From NCBI GenBank assembly GCA_002408185.1, contig DHQV01000015.1, positions 1 through 21,767 of the forward strand: 21,767 nt of DNA, read 5' to 3'. Positions within the stretch are counted from its first letter, which is position 1. Each line of letters opens with the position of its first letter. The notes under the pieces are model-generated. The model did no database searches and was not told the origin of the DNA. It saw only the letters and a list, made by a program, of their open reading frames with translations. The stretch is from Deltaproteobacteria bacterium UBA5329. Lineage in GTDB: Bacteria > Desulfobacterota > Syntrophorhabdia > Syntrophorhabdales > Syntrophorhabdaceae. A program made the position numbers and the translations under genes. This document shows positions 13,478 through 21,712 of this stretch, piece after piece.

Positions 13478-13748
13478 TTGTGGCCCCGAACTCTTGATGC
13501 CTGCCTTACCTTCTTCTCGTTTCCCGAGGAGGAATGGATATCGCTGAGGACAAGCAATGTCATAGAGAGGCTGAACAAGGAGTTCAAGAGAAGAACGAAG
13601 CCGATGGAGATCGTTGCCGGAAGAGAACGCCTGTTATCTTCTCCTGGCGTTCATATCACTGAAGATGGAGATGAACTGGAGGACAACGAAAATAGGGAAG
13701 GTACGTCCGAATTTGCCCCTCTACAGGAAATTTACACAATTGGGTTGA
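13478..13748 (+). pseudogene. 3' remnant of an IS256 (Mutator)-family transposase
   Basis: The translated stretch WISLRTSNVIERLNKEFKRR followed by TKPMEIVAG is the conserved C-terminal signature of IS256-type DDE transposases (RTTNxIERxNxExKRRT). One frameshift near 13620 moves the reading to ENACYLLLAFISLKMEMNWR and on to a TGA at 13746-13748. The catalytic DDE part is missing. The remnant separates two broken host genes, so an insertion and later deletion happened here. Confidence 0.75.
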
Positions 13749-13763
13749 CAGTACCACCTTAAA

Positions 13764-14075
13764 ATGCCCGGTCTGAGCGGTGTTCACCTCGTACGGTACA
13801 TTCGCGAAAATTTCAATGACATGGAGGTAATGATCATAACCGGTTACCCCAGCGTGAAAAGCACGGTAGAAGCGATAAAAACGGGCGCCGAAGAATATCT
13901 GGTGAAGCCTTTTACTGATGAAGAGCTGCTTATTGCCGTGGAAAAAATCCTCGAGAAGCTTCGTATGCGCAGGATGGCCACCACCTCGCAGAAACCGCCC
14001 ATCGTCCGAACGTGTCGCTACCGTACGAGGGAAACGAGCCCCAAAAATTGGGGATATTTTCCCCACCGGTTCTAA
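13764..14075 (+). pseudogene. Response-regulator receiver domain, 5' truncated
   Basis: The frame begins at MPGLSGVHLVRYIRENF and continues to VMIITGYPSVKSTVEAI and AEEYLVKPFTDEELL. These are the second half of a CheY-like receiver domain with its conserved Thr and Lys. The acidic pocket and phospho-acceptor Asp, which lie just before the MPG, are absent, replaced by the end of the IS256 remnant. The frame runs on for about 33 residues without similarity into a palindrome (14049-14083). It cannot be phosphorylated; probably a dead fragment of a two-component or sigma-54 activator gene. Confidence 0.75.
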
Positions 14076-14083
14076 TATCCCCA
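14049..14083. repeat. Inverted repeat TGGGGATATT / AATATCCCCA
   Basis: Perfect 10-base arms separated by 15 bases (TTCCCCACCGGTTCT). It lies at the 3' end of the receiver-domain fragment and could be a weak terminator-like fold or a REP-type element. Confidence 0.7.
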
Positions 14084-14542
14084 GTCCCCATCTCCCTTTG
14101 AGAGACATTTAACGACAGCCGTTCGGATCATTTCCGCGTCTAAGTGCCCGAGGTTTCAATATGCTCCGTCCGCAATGATCTGCCCGCCCTATCAATGGCG
14201 GAATTGGCACGCCCGTTGCATTAATCTATGACAAAACCGCCCGTAGATTGAAGTGAGCTTATAGCGGGAAAGAGTTTCTCGCAATAGCCAATGCTCTTCT
14301 TGATAGGCGGAGAGCCCCAGGACAGGGAGACAATGACACGGAGGAAATATTTCGCAGGTGGATGGGTAGTAAGTTCGTCAGAAAGGATCTGTGTTCAAGT
14401 GCGGCGTGGTTTCATGGGACGCACCAGAACGTGGCAGACGGACGCATGCGACCGGTAGGCCTGAAAAGACGGAGGCCTTGATGACATTGTGCGAGACAAT
14501 GACAGCAGTCACACGAAACGCAAAGAACACAAGGAGATAGAC
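14076..14542. other. Long leader region before the cysteine-rich gene
   Basis: No convincing gene; a 41-codon frame starting near 14333 lacks any recognisable motif. The region contains the sigma-54 promoter (14204-14222), a short CCGCC/GGCGG inverted repeat just upstream of it (14184-14201), and a CATTGT/ACAATG stem (14485-14501) shortly before the next gene's ribosome binding site. If the promoter drives that gene, its 5' leader would be about 310 bases. Confidence 0.4.
14204..14222 (+). promoter_or_regulatory. Consensus sigma-54 (RpoN) promoter
   Basis: TTGGCACGCCCGTTGCATT matches the -24/-12 consensus TGGCACGNNNNTTGCA at every defined position, with the GG and GC doublets correctly spaced. 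Transcription would start about 12 bases downstream, toward the cysteine-rich gene, glutamate dehydrogenase and beyond. An activator of the NtrC class would be needed; no clear upstream activator site was identified. Confidence 0.8.
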
Positions 14543-14893
14543 ATGGAGGACCTTTATTCCGAAAAGAAGGAGTGGACTTCCCTTCTCGCCAAAGAGAGAG
14601 ACCGTCAGGGCTTGTGTACATTCTGTACCGCCGCCTCCCGTTGCGCCCTGATAGATACCTCGAGCATGCCGATATTACAGTGCGAGGAATTCAGAATCAT
14701 TCTCCGGTCGGAAGAAGGGATCGTCCAGGAGAGTGTTGTTTTCGATACCGATCCCGGCGAAGCGCCCACTTCCGAGCATGTGGATCATACCGACTGGGGC
14801 CAGAAAGGGCTGTGTGGCAATTGTGCGATTTCTGACGCGTGCCCCTTCACGATAGATGAGGGAGGGGTATGGCACTGTGAGGAATACCGTTGA
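14543..14893 (+). CDS. Small protein with two four-cysteine modules
   Basis: 116 residues; the ATG at 14543 follows AAGGAG with six bases spacing. The chain has two copies of one module. The first is GLCTFCTAASRC (C25, C28, C34) with C47 in QCEEF; the second is GLCGNCAISDAC (C91, C94, C100) with C112 in HCEEY. Both read C-X2-C-X5-C-X11-12-C-E-E-aromatic, which suggests a bound metal (zinc or an iron-sulphur cluster) in each half. An acidic linker joins them. There is no signal peptide or membrane helix. It lies between a sigma-54 promoter and glutamate dehydrogenase, so it may act in redox or nitrogen metabolism. I do not recognise a named family. Confidence 0.75.
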   Translation: MEDLYSEKKEWTSLLAKERDRQGLCTFCTAASRCALIDTSSMPILQCEEFRIILRSEEGIVQESVVFDTDPGEAPTSEHVDHTDWGQKGLCGNCAISDACPFTIDEGGVWHCEEYR

Positions 14894-15059
14894 TTGGAAC
14901 TCTATCATGAATGTGCACCTGAGCCGAAAGAGATGGATGCTTTCTTGCGTGTGCCCGCGGGAGTTGCAGTATTAGGCAAGTGCCAACAAAGAACAACCCG
15001 GACTGCTATGGGAAGGGTTGTCTTCTTACTGAAATTTGAGTACAAAGGAGAAAGAGAAC

Positions 15060-16346
15060 ATGGAAGACAAATCTTATAATCCGTTTGCAAGCGCGCAGGC
15101 CCAGTTTGACAAGGTCGCCGCGATCATCGGCCTCGACGAGGCAACCTGCGATATACTGCGCCAGCCCTTGAGGGAGCATCACGTACTCATCCCTGTGCGC
15201 ATGGATGATGGAACCACAAAGATATTCAAGGGATTCCGCATCTTGCATAACGATGCGAGAGGACCGGGTAAAGGGGGCATTCGTTTTCATCCTCAGGAAA
15301 CCGTAGACACGGTCCGTGCCCTCTCAATGTGGATGACCTGGAAGTGCGCGGTGGTCGATATCCCTTTGGGAGGAGCCAAGGGGGGAGTGATATGCGACCC
15401 CCATAATCTGAGCGAGACCGAACAGGAAAGGCTGTGCAGGGGATGGATAAGACAGCTCGCTAAAGAAATAGGGGCCTGCATCGACGTGCCTGCGCCTGAT
15501 GTGATGACCAACGGAAAGCACATGCTGTGGATGCTCGATGAGTTCGAATCCATTCACGGGGGGAGGTACCCGGGTTTTATCACGGGAAAGCCGGTGGAGA
15601 TGGGGGGTTCGCTGGGAAGGACCGAGGCCACCGGGTTTGGGACCATCTACGTTCTGCGGGAAGCGCTGAAGGACCTGGGAATCAAGCCGGAAAACACGAG
15701 CATGAGCATACAGGGCTTCGGAAACGTATCCCGTTACGCGGCCAAAATGTACACCGAACTCGGGGGAAAGATTGTCGCCGTCTCTTGTTGGGACGATGGG
15801 GACAGGACTTCTTACACGTACCTCAAGAAAGGCGGTCTCGACACGGAGGTGCTCGCGGACATCACCAATACTTTTGGGTGCATCAATAAAGAAAAAGCTA
15901 TAGCTGCCGGTTACGAAGTCCTCCCAGGCGATGGATGGATCGAACAGGATGTCGACATCCTCATGCCAGCAGCCTTGGAGAACCAGATTACGATGGCAAA
16001 CGTGAACAGGATAAGCAAGCAGGTCAAGGTCCTTCTTGAAGGCGCCAACGGGCCGACCGCTCCCGATGCGGACGAAGTAGTGAAGGCGCGCGGCATTTTC
16101 CTTCTTCCCGATTTTCTTGCAAACGCCGGTGGTGTGACATGCAGTTATTTCGAACAGGTGCAGTCGAATATGAACTTCTACTGGGAAAAGGAGGAGGTGT
16201 TGGCGAAGCTCGACGCTAAAATGACCTCGGCATACCGGGCGGTTCGGGAGCTCGCGCGGAGCAAAGGTCTCTATATGCGGGACGCCGCCTATGTCATAGC
16301 GATCAACCGGGTGGCCCAGGCGGTCAGGATGCGAGGCTGGGTGTAG
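15060..16346 (+). CDS. gdhA: Glutamate dehydrogenase (Glu/Leu/Phe/Val dehydrogenase family)
   Basis: 428 residues, the length of hexameric bacterial enzymes. It catalyses reversible oxidative deamination of glutamate to 2-oxoglutarate and ammonia. The dimerisation and substrate half contains GPGKGGIRFHP, KCAVVDIPLGGAKGGV (with the conserved Lys residues) and DVPAPDV. GSLGRTEATGFG leads into the Rossmann half, whose nucleotide loop is IQGFGNVSRYAA, with DILMPAALENQI and LLEGANGPTAPDAD further on. Cofactor preference cannot be read safely. The ATG at 15060 is used because AAAGGAG lies just upstream; a TTG at 15036 is in frame but has no site. It is 167 bases after the cysteine-rich gene and 51 before the next one. 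Confidence 0.95.
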   Translation: MEDKSYNPFASAQAQFDKVAAIIGLDEATCDILRQPLREHHVLIPVRMDDGTTKIFKGFRILHNDARGPGKGGIRFHPQETVDTVRALSMWMTWKCAVVDIPLGGAKGGVICDPHNLSETEQERLCRGWIRQLAKEIGACIDVPAPDVMTNGKHMLWMLDEFESIHGGRYPGFITGKPVEMGGSLGRTEATGFGTIYVLREALKDLGIKPENTSMSIQGFGNVSRYAAKMYTELGGKIVAVSCWDDGDRTSYTYLKKGGLDTEVLADITNTFGCINKEKAIAAGYEVLPGDGWIEQDVDILMPAALENQITMANVNRISKQVKVLLEGANGPTAPDADEVVKARGIFLLPDFLANAGGVTCSYFEQVQSNMNFYWEKEEVLAKLDAKMTSAYRAVRELARSKGLYMRDAAYVIAINRVAQAVRMRGWV

Positions 16347-16397
16347 AGGAACGGTTTAGAGAAAAAGGTACCTGGTGCCCGGTGGGGGTATATATAG

Positions 16398-19300
16398 ATG
16401 AAGGATAGGGAAGAAACCGGAGAAAGCTCGCTGGAACTTCTGAAAGAAAGAGCCAAAGAGTTAAATTGTCTGTATCGTGTTGATGAGATATTAAATAACG
16501 GGCGATTGTCGTTCGCCGAGGCGTTTGAGCGAATCGTACTCGTTCTGCCTTCCGGTTTCAGGTTTCCCGAGCTTTGTCAGGTTGAGATCACCTATGAAAA
16601 CCACCAGCACCGGTCTCCAGGATTCGTGACCGGTCTTCCTGTCAAGGACAGCGTGGACATTGTCTCGGACGGAAGAACGGTGGGAACAATTGAAGTGGTC
16701 TATACCGGAGAAGTTCCGCTGACGGAGGAAGGCTACTTTCTGGAAAAAGAGCGAAAACTCATAAAGACCATCGCCGACCGTATTGGGTACACTATATTCT
16801 ATCGTCGCACGGAACAGATGGTTCGCGGGTGGAATGCGCCAAGAGGCGAGGGCGACAAAAGACGAACATCCGGTATCGAGTGGATGGCAATAATCGAGTT
16901 CTTGCAGAAGACGGACCAGGATACGCTTCTCCATATTTGTCGAAAGATGATCAATCATCTCTGCTCTCGCGGAATTAGAGAGGCAGAGCAAGAGCTCTGC
17001 GCGCTGAATTTCGGCTCGAAGGTGTCCTTCACCACTGGTGAGGTCAATTTCCCAAGCCAGAAACTTCCGCTGGGGGACCTTGCGAAAATAAGCGAAAAGA
17101 CGTTTTCCATCGCCTCCACGAATATGAGTGACGGAGAGATTTCCACAAGGCTCATGAAATGGCTGCAAGAAACGAAGGCCTACGCGTTTATCAAGACAGT
17201 CGACCGCATCGATGTCTCCATTGGAGAGATAATAGAGGCAATGAGCCGTTACAACAATACTGCCGGCGCGGCCAACATAATGGATCTTCCCACGGAACGT
17301 TGGCTCAGGGTTGCCCTGATCCGCCGCTTTCTCTCCGACGAACTGGAATTTATACGAGTCGCACAGCAGCACCTGGATATCGTCGATTTCGACGATATTG
17401 CCCTGCGGCTCATTTACCCCGTCGGAAGTAGTGGAAAAATCGGCGGCAAAGGGACCGGTATGTTTTTGGCCAAGCAGATCTTGAAACGGGAAAGCGAAGG
17501 AGTCCCGTTGCTTAACGCTGTTAAGGTTCCAAAGACCTGGTATATTACCACTGACGAGATGAGGGAATTCCTGCACTATAACAATCTGCAGGGGTTGAAT
17601 GAACAAAGATACCGCGATCTCTACGAGATAAGGATTGATTACTCCAATATTATACAAATGATGAAAAATTCGCATTTCCCGGCGAATATCGTCAAAAGTC
17701 TTGCCATGGCCCTTGACGATTTTGGAGAAAGTCCTCTCATCGTCAGAAGCTCCAGCCTCCTTGAGGATCAAAGCGGTGCTGCCTTTTCGGGCAAATACAA
17801 GAGCCTGTTTCTTGCCAACCAGGGGACAAAAAAGGATCGGTTAGAAGATCTAACAAATGCAATTATCGAGGTATATGCCTCAATCTACAGTCCCGACTCG
17901 ATCCAGTACCGGGCCGAACGAGGCCTGCTCGATTATCCCGAGGAAATGGGGATCATGATTCAGGAGGTTGTCGGAACGAGAATAGGCCCCTATTACATGC
18001 CGCTTTTCGGGGGAGTGGCTTTTACCAATAATGAATTCCCCTGGTCGCCGCGACTGAGGCGCGGCGATGGACTCATACGTCTCGTACTCGGCATGGGTAC
18101 CCGAGCAGTCGATCGGCTGAGCGACGACTTCCCCGTCCTGATAGCTCCCGGACAGCCCGGACTTCGTGCCAACACCGCGCCTGAAGAGATCATTAGATAC
18201 TCCCCCACGAAACTCGACGTAATCAATCTGGAAAAGAATACCTTCGAGACCATAGAGATTTTGCCATTCTTGAGGGAATACGGCCATCTAATACCGGACG
18301 TGCAGAATATTGTCTCCGTCTGCAAAGACAATTACGTCACAGCGCCCACTGCATTCGATATTGACTTTGAGCGTGGCAACCTGATAGTGACGTTCGATGG
18401 ACTTATCAAGAATTCTCCATTCGTAAAGAGGGTGGGCAAGATACTGAATACACTCGCGCAGAAATTAGAGACGCCGGTGGATATCGAGTTTGCCTCCGAT
18501 GGAAAGGATTTGTATCTTCTGCAGTGCCGTCCCCAGAGCTTTCGGGAAAATAGCGCCCCGGCAGCCATCCCCAAGGACATCGCCGAAAAAGATATACTGT
18601 TTTCGGCCAGACGGCACATTTCAAACGGGAATATACAGGACATATCACACATCGTGTATGTTGACCCGGAAAACTATGGAAGCCTGCGGCAGCGAAACGA
18701 TCTGATGGACGTGGGCAGGGCCGTCGGAATGCTCAACGCTATGTTGCCAAAACGGCGATTTATCCTCATGGGGCCCGGCCGATGGGGAAGCCGTGGGGAC
18801 ATCAAAATGGGGGTGCAGGTAAGTTACTCCGACATAAACAACACTGCCGCTCTAATCGAAATTGCCCGCCGGAGGTCGAACTACGTGCCGGAGCTTTCCT
18901 TTGGTACCCACTTCTTCCAGGACCTTGTAGAGGCAAACATTCGCTACCTGCCCCTCTATCCAGACGACGAGAAGATAAAGTTCGATGAAGTCTTTTTGAC
19001 AAAGGCCAAAAGCATCTTTGCTGATATTCTGCCGGATTTCAGACACCTCGAGGACGTAGTAAGGGTCATTGACGTGGCTGATGCGACGGACGGAAAAGTA
19101 CTCAAAGTGGCTATGAACGCGGAACTGGAGGAGGCTCTTGGCTACTTTGGGCCACATTCTGCCGAGAAATCGCCCCCTCATCTCAGAACGGGCCGGAGCA
19201 ACGACGCGCAACTGGACAGGGAACCCCGCATTGATGACCAGTTCTGGCGGTGGCGCGCCTACATGGCTGAACGGATAGCCGCCAGGCTCGATCCCGCACG

Positions 19301-19607
19301 TTTCGGCGTGAAGATGATCTACCTGTTTGGAAGCTCTAATAGTGGCATGGCGGGACCCGGTAGTGACATTGATCTGCTCGTGCATTTTGAGGGTTCCGAG
19401 GCCCAGCGCGAGGATCTGCTGCATTGGCTCGAAGGATGGAGCCTTTCCCTGGCGGAAATGAACTATCTCAAGACAGGTTATACCTCAAAGGGACTTCTTG
19501 ACGTGCATATCATCACCGATGAAGACATTAAAAAGAAAACCTCTTATGCAATAAAAATCGGTGCTTTCACAGACCCGGCCCAGCCTTTAACGCTGGCGAG
19601 GAAGTAA
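16398..19607 (+). CDS. PEP/pyruvate-binding (PPDK N-terminal) protein fused to a nucleotidyltransferase
   Basis: 1069 residues. Residues about 10-140 look like a GAF-type sensor as found before histidine kinases (LYRVDEILNNG, VGTIEVVY, FLEKERKLIKTIADRIG). From about 345 to 710 is the ATP-grasp domain of PEP synthase and pyruvate phosphate dikinase: IGGKGTGMFLAKQIL, LIVRSSSLLEDQSGAAFSGK, and LYLLQCRPQ closing the domain. The phosphohistidine swivel domain and the TIM-barrel that make PEP are absent, so it is not a PEP synthase. A region of unknown fold follows. At about 970-1060 is a nucleotidyltransferase with GSX10DXD (G978; YLFGSSNSGMAG, SDIDLLV) and a third acid in LLDVHIIT. A kinase-like phosphotransfer or regulatory AMPylation role is conceivable but unproved. 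The ATG follows GGTGGGGG. It lies between gdhA and a phosphoesterase, all co-directional. Confidence 0.82.
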   Translation: MKDREETGESSLELLKERAKELNCLYRVDEILNNGRLSFAEAFERIVLVLPSGFRFPELCQVEITYENHQHRSPGFVTGLPVKDSVDIVSDGRTVGTIEVVYTGEVPLTEEGYFLEKERKLIKTIADRIGYTIFYRRTEQMVRGWNAPRGEGDKRRTSGIEWMAIIEFLQKTDQDTLLHICRKMINHLCSRGIREAEQELCALNFGSKVSFTTGEVNFPSQKLPLGDLAKISEKTFSIASTNMSDGEISTRLMKWLQETKAYAFIKTVDRIDVSIGEIIEAMSRYNNTAGAANIMDLPTERWLRVALIRRFLSDELEFIRVAQQHLDIVDFDDIALRLIYPVGSSGKIGGKGTGMFLAKQILKRESEGVPLLNAVKVPKTWYITTDEMREFLHYNNLQGLNEQRYRDLYEIRIDYSNIIQMMKNSHFPANIVKSLAMALDDFGESPLIVRSSSLLEDQSGAAFSGKYKSLFLANQGTKKDRLEDLTNAIIEVYASIYSPDSIQYRAERGLLDYPEEMGIMIQEVVGTRIGPYYMPLFGGVAFTNNEFPWSPRLRRGDGLIRLVLGMGTRAVDRLSDDFPVLIAPGQPGLRANTAPEEIIRYSPTKLDVINLEKNTFETIEILPFLREYGHLIPDVQNIVSVCKDNYVTAPTAFDIDFERGNLIVTFDGLIKNSPFVKRVGKILNTLAQKLETPVDIEFASDGKDLYLLQCRPQSFRENSAPAAIPKDIAEKDILFSARRHISNGNIQDISHIVYVDPENYGSLRQRNDLMDVGRAVGMLNAMLPKRRFILMGPGRWGSRGDIKMGVQVSYSDINNTAALIEIARRRSNYVPELSFGTHFFQDLVEANIRYLPLYPDDEKIKFDEVFLTKAKSIFADILPDFRHLEDVVRVIDVADATDGKVLKVAMNAELEEALGYFGPHSAEKSPPHLRTGRSNDAQLDREPRIDDQFWRWRAYMAERIAARLDPARFGVKMIYLFGSSNSGMAGPGSDIDLLVHFEGSEAQREDLLHWLEGWSLSLAEMNYLKTGYTSKGLLDVHIITDEDIKKKTSYAIKIGAFTDPAQPLTLARK

Positions 19608-19658
19608 GGGAACGGCGCATAACAATAAGGAACGACAGGTGTCGAAGGGCACGAATGG

Positions 19659-20525
19659 ATGGCGCATGATCTGAAAATACTCCACGCCGCTGATCTCCAT
19701 GGCAACCTTTCCCATTACCGGAGACTGCTCTTCCTGGCGGAAAAAGAGAAGGCCGACTGCATCGTAATCGGCGGGGATCTTCTGCCAGGAGGATTGCCAC
19801 TTGCTGTTCTGGCGGAAGCGCAGAGAAGATTTATCATCAATTGTCTCAGGCCGCTTTTTGAAAAGTTCAAAGAGGTCAACCTTGAAAAGACGATCTACCT
19901 CATGATGGGTAACGATGATTTTGCGATTAATATGGATCGACTGGAGGAGATGGAGTGCGATGGGCTCGTCAAGTCGCTTCATCTTAGGACACACCCTCTC
20001 ACAGACAGCCTTTCTATAGCAGGATACGGGTGTGTGCCTCCTACCTCTTTTCTGATAAAAGACTGGGAGAGGTTGGACGGAGAGCGTGCGGCGGTTCCGG
20101 CGCGCTCCTATCAGGCATGCAGCAGCGCTCCCGACGGTATTGTCCCGGTTGATGTCCGTGAGTGGTTTATCACGCACAACACCATTGGCGAGGACCTCGA
20201 GACCCTGGCGAGGTTATCCGAACCGGCGAGCACGGTCTATGTGATGCACACACCTCCCTTTGGTACAACACTCGATGTGCTTCGTAACGGGCGACACGCA
20301 GGGAGCCGGTTGGTGAGACGCTTCATTGAAGAGTATATGCCTCCCCTTACCCTGCATGGTCACATCCATGAATCTCACCATATGACAATGGAACTGACGG
20401 ACCGTATCGGCAGAACTGTCTGCATCAATCCCGGCCAGAGCGAGAAAGTCCTCCATGCGGTTATCATCAATCTCTCCGGACAAAACCTTTCAAGGATTTC
20501 CAGCATGACGGCTAAGATCCCATAA
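19659..20525 (+). CDS. Calcineurin-like metallophosphoesterase
   Basis: 288 residues with the full metal-binding set of the family: AADLHGN (D12, H14), IGGDLLPGG (D40), MMGNDDF (N85, with Asp in place of the usual His after it), VMHTPP (H197) and LHGHIHES (H235, H237). Such enzymes hydrolyse phosphomono- or diesters using two metal ions, often manganese. The substrate cannot be told; the layout resembles stand-alone YfcE/UDP-sugar-type hydrolases and archaeal phosphoesterases. No signal peptide, so cytoplasmic. It lies 51 bases after the large PEP-binding/nucleotidyltransferase gene and may reverse or process its product, but that is only positional inference. Confidence 0.9.
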   Translation: MAHDLKILHAADLHGNLSHYRRLLFLAEKEKADCIVIGGDLLPGGLPLAVLAEAQRRFIINCLRPLFEKFKEVNLEKTIYLMMGNDDFAINMDRLEEMECDGLVKSLHLRTHPLTDSLSIAGYGCVPPTSFLIKDWERLDGERAAVPARSYQACSSAPDGIVPVDVREWFITHNTIGEDLETLARLSEPASTVYVMHTPPFGTTLDVLRNGRHAGSRLVRRFIEEYMPPLTLHGHIHESHHMTMELTDRIGRTVCINPGQSEKVLHAVIINLSGQNLSRISSMTAKIP

Positions 20526-20567
20526 ATACATACAAACATGAAATAGCCCGCTTGGGAACACAAGAAT

Positions 20568-20747
20568 ATGCTACACAAAGAAATCGTAGTCTCATACGTG
20601 GACACCAGGCGGGGCATGGGCGCTAAGGATGAAAGACTTGCGGGCAAGGCATCGTTTCCATTCCGCCCAGGCACCATGGCGTCGAGGAAAAAGACATTGG
20701 TGATCTCTGATGGGCCTTACTCCGAGATTGAAAAACAAACCTCTTGA
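20568..20747 (+). pseudogene. Short frame resembling a DGPF/YCII-type fragment
   Basis: 59 residues ending KKTLVISDGPYSEIEKQTS and a stop. The SDGPYSEIE part recalls the DGPF-E-x-K-E motif of YCII-related proteins, which are about 100 residues and continue past this point. There is no good ribosome binding site. Most likely a scrap of a lost gene; it could be chance. Confidence 0.3.
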
Positions 20748-20930
20748 CTTTTATTTTATATTCAAGTTCACCCTCATGCCTTACTAGAAATCCACGCATA
20801 TAAGGCTGGAAATGATCAAAGTGACATTTCCCAGATTAACCAGCGCGTCGCCTCCCCGAAAAACATATGGAGGACGGTACGTTATTTGCGTCATCTAATA
20901 ATTGATTACGCGACGACGGTGGATGCTCTT
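20748..20930. other. Intergenic stretch before the Rnk-like gene
   Basis: It begins AT-rich (TTGACTTTTATTTTATATTC at 20745), where a -35-like TTGACT can be seen but no well-spaced -10. No gene, repeat or RNA recognised. Confidence 0.3.
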
Positions 20931-21325
20931 ATGGCAAAGAAGAATATCTTCATAGCCCGACATGACCCGGAAAGACTCCGAGCGCTGATCGACGTGCATG
21001 GTGGGCCGGAGACCCCGTCTCTTGAAAAACCGAGGAAAGAGCTTCACCGGGCTGTCATAAATGAACCGAGCAAAATCCCGGGCGACGTCGTAACCATGAA
21101 TTCCATCGTACGGGTCAAGGATGTAAAGACTGGCGAGGAGCGCTCGTTCATCCTGGTATCCCCAGCTAAAACCGGCGCGGCCGGAAAGGCCGTTTCCATA
21201 CTTGCACCAATAGACATTGCCCTTAGGGTACCGGGAAGGGGAAGTGCCTGCCTACGGGTAAGGTGAACATGCAGATCGACGAGATCATTTACCAGCCAGA
21301 AAGGCTGGGTAATTACGACCTGTAA
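20931..21325 (+). pseudogene. Rnk/GreA-C-terminal-family protein gene with two frameshifts near its end
   Basis: From the ATG at 20931 the frame reads KKNIFIARHDPERLRALIDV, then RKELHRAVINEPSKIPGDVV, TMNSIVRVKDV and SILAPIDIALR. This is the plan of the nucleoside diphosphate kinase regulator family Rnk, whose C-terminal domain is the FKBP-like domain of GreA/GreB that works at RNA polymerase. After about 21222 the expected G-Y-R-E-G-E appears in a second frame, and LPTGKVN and IDEIIYQPERLGNYDL in a third, ending at TAA 21323-21325. Two indels therefore scramble about 20 residues. The literal frame stops at 21266. It could be a recent pseudogene or sequencing error. A TTG start at 20886 is possible but worse. 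Confidence 0.65.
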
Positions 21326-21345
21326 ATATCGAGTGGAGGTGTAAA

Positions 21346-21650
21346 ATGACCATGACCGCATTTGTCGTTCGTATCCCGGAGGCTGAAAATACAGTACACT
21401 CTCTCCGGAAGCACTGTGATTCCAAGCCGGCTGCCGGTGCACCTGCCCATATTGCGATCCTTCCACCATTTATGGCTGTCGAGTTGATAACTGATACCAT
21501 CATCCAGAGGGCAAGAAACCTTTTCTCGTCATTTCGTCCGTTTACATTTTTTCTCAATGATGTTGGCAGATGATCGAAGACTACGTTTCTACTGGCACAT
21601 CCTGCCCATTGCGGCGCCCACCGGAGCGGGGAATTATGCCAAGTCCTACG
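21346..21650 (+). pseudogene. 2'-5' RNA ligase-like (LigT superfamily) gene, frameshifted
   Basis: The ATG at 21346 follows a strong GGAGGT. The frame reads FVVRIPEAENTVHSLRKHCD, GAPAHIAILPPFMAVELI and FRPFTFFLNDVGR, the N-terminal half of 2H phosphoesterase / 2'-5' RNA ligase-like proteins with AHIAILPPF where the H-x-T motif belongs (the Thr is replaced by Ala). It stops at 21573 after 75 residues. In another frame the sequence continues DDRRLRFYWHILPIAAPTGA and ends near 21657, so a frameshift has occurred by VGR. The second catalytic motif is missing. Probably a decayed gene. Confidence 0.55.
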
Positions 21651-21653
21651 TTA

Positions 21654-21712
21654 TGTAAAGTGACGGATACAAACAGACAATGTGAGTCCGTCCGTACCCG
21701 GTCAACTTTACA
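21654..21712. repeat. Imperfect inverted repeat at the right edge
   Basis: TGTAAAGTGACGGATAC (21654-21670) and the complement of GTACCCGGTCAACTTTACA (21694-21712) match over 16 positions with two one-base gaps and one mismatch, separated by 23 bases. It may be the two ends of a small MITE or a scar of an insertion sequence, and it lies where the decayed RNA-ligase-like gene ends. Confidence 0.5.

Noticed and set aside
14485..14501. CATTGT/ACAATG stem as a riboswitch or attenuator
   Set aside because: A six-base-pair stem alone does not define any known riboswitch, and no alternative terminator structure is visible.
14894..15090. Small frames on both strands between the cysteine-rich gene and gdhA
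   Set aside because: They overlap each other and the gdhA ribosome binding site and lack motifs; the stretch is better read as a leader.
16491..17771. Minus-strand frame of 426 residues opposite the large PEP-binding protein
   Set aside because: It is the antisense shadow of a gene with unmistakable PPDK motifs, with no ribosome binding site or domain of its own.
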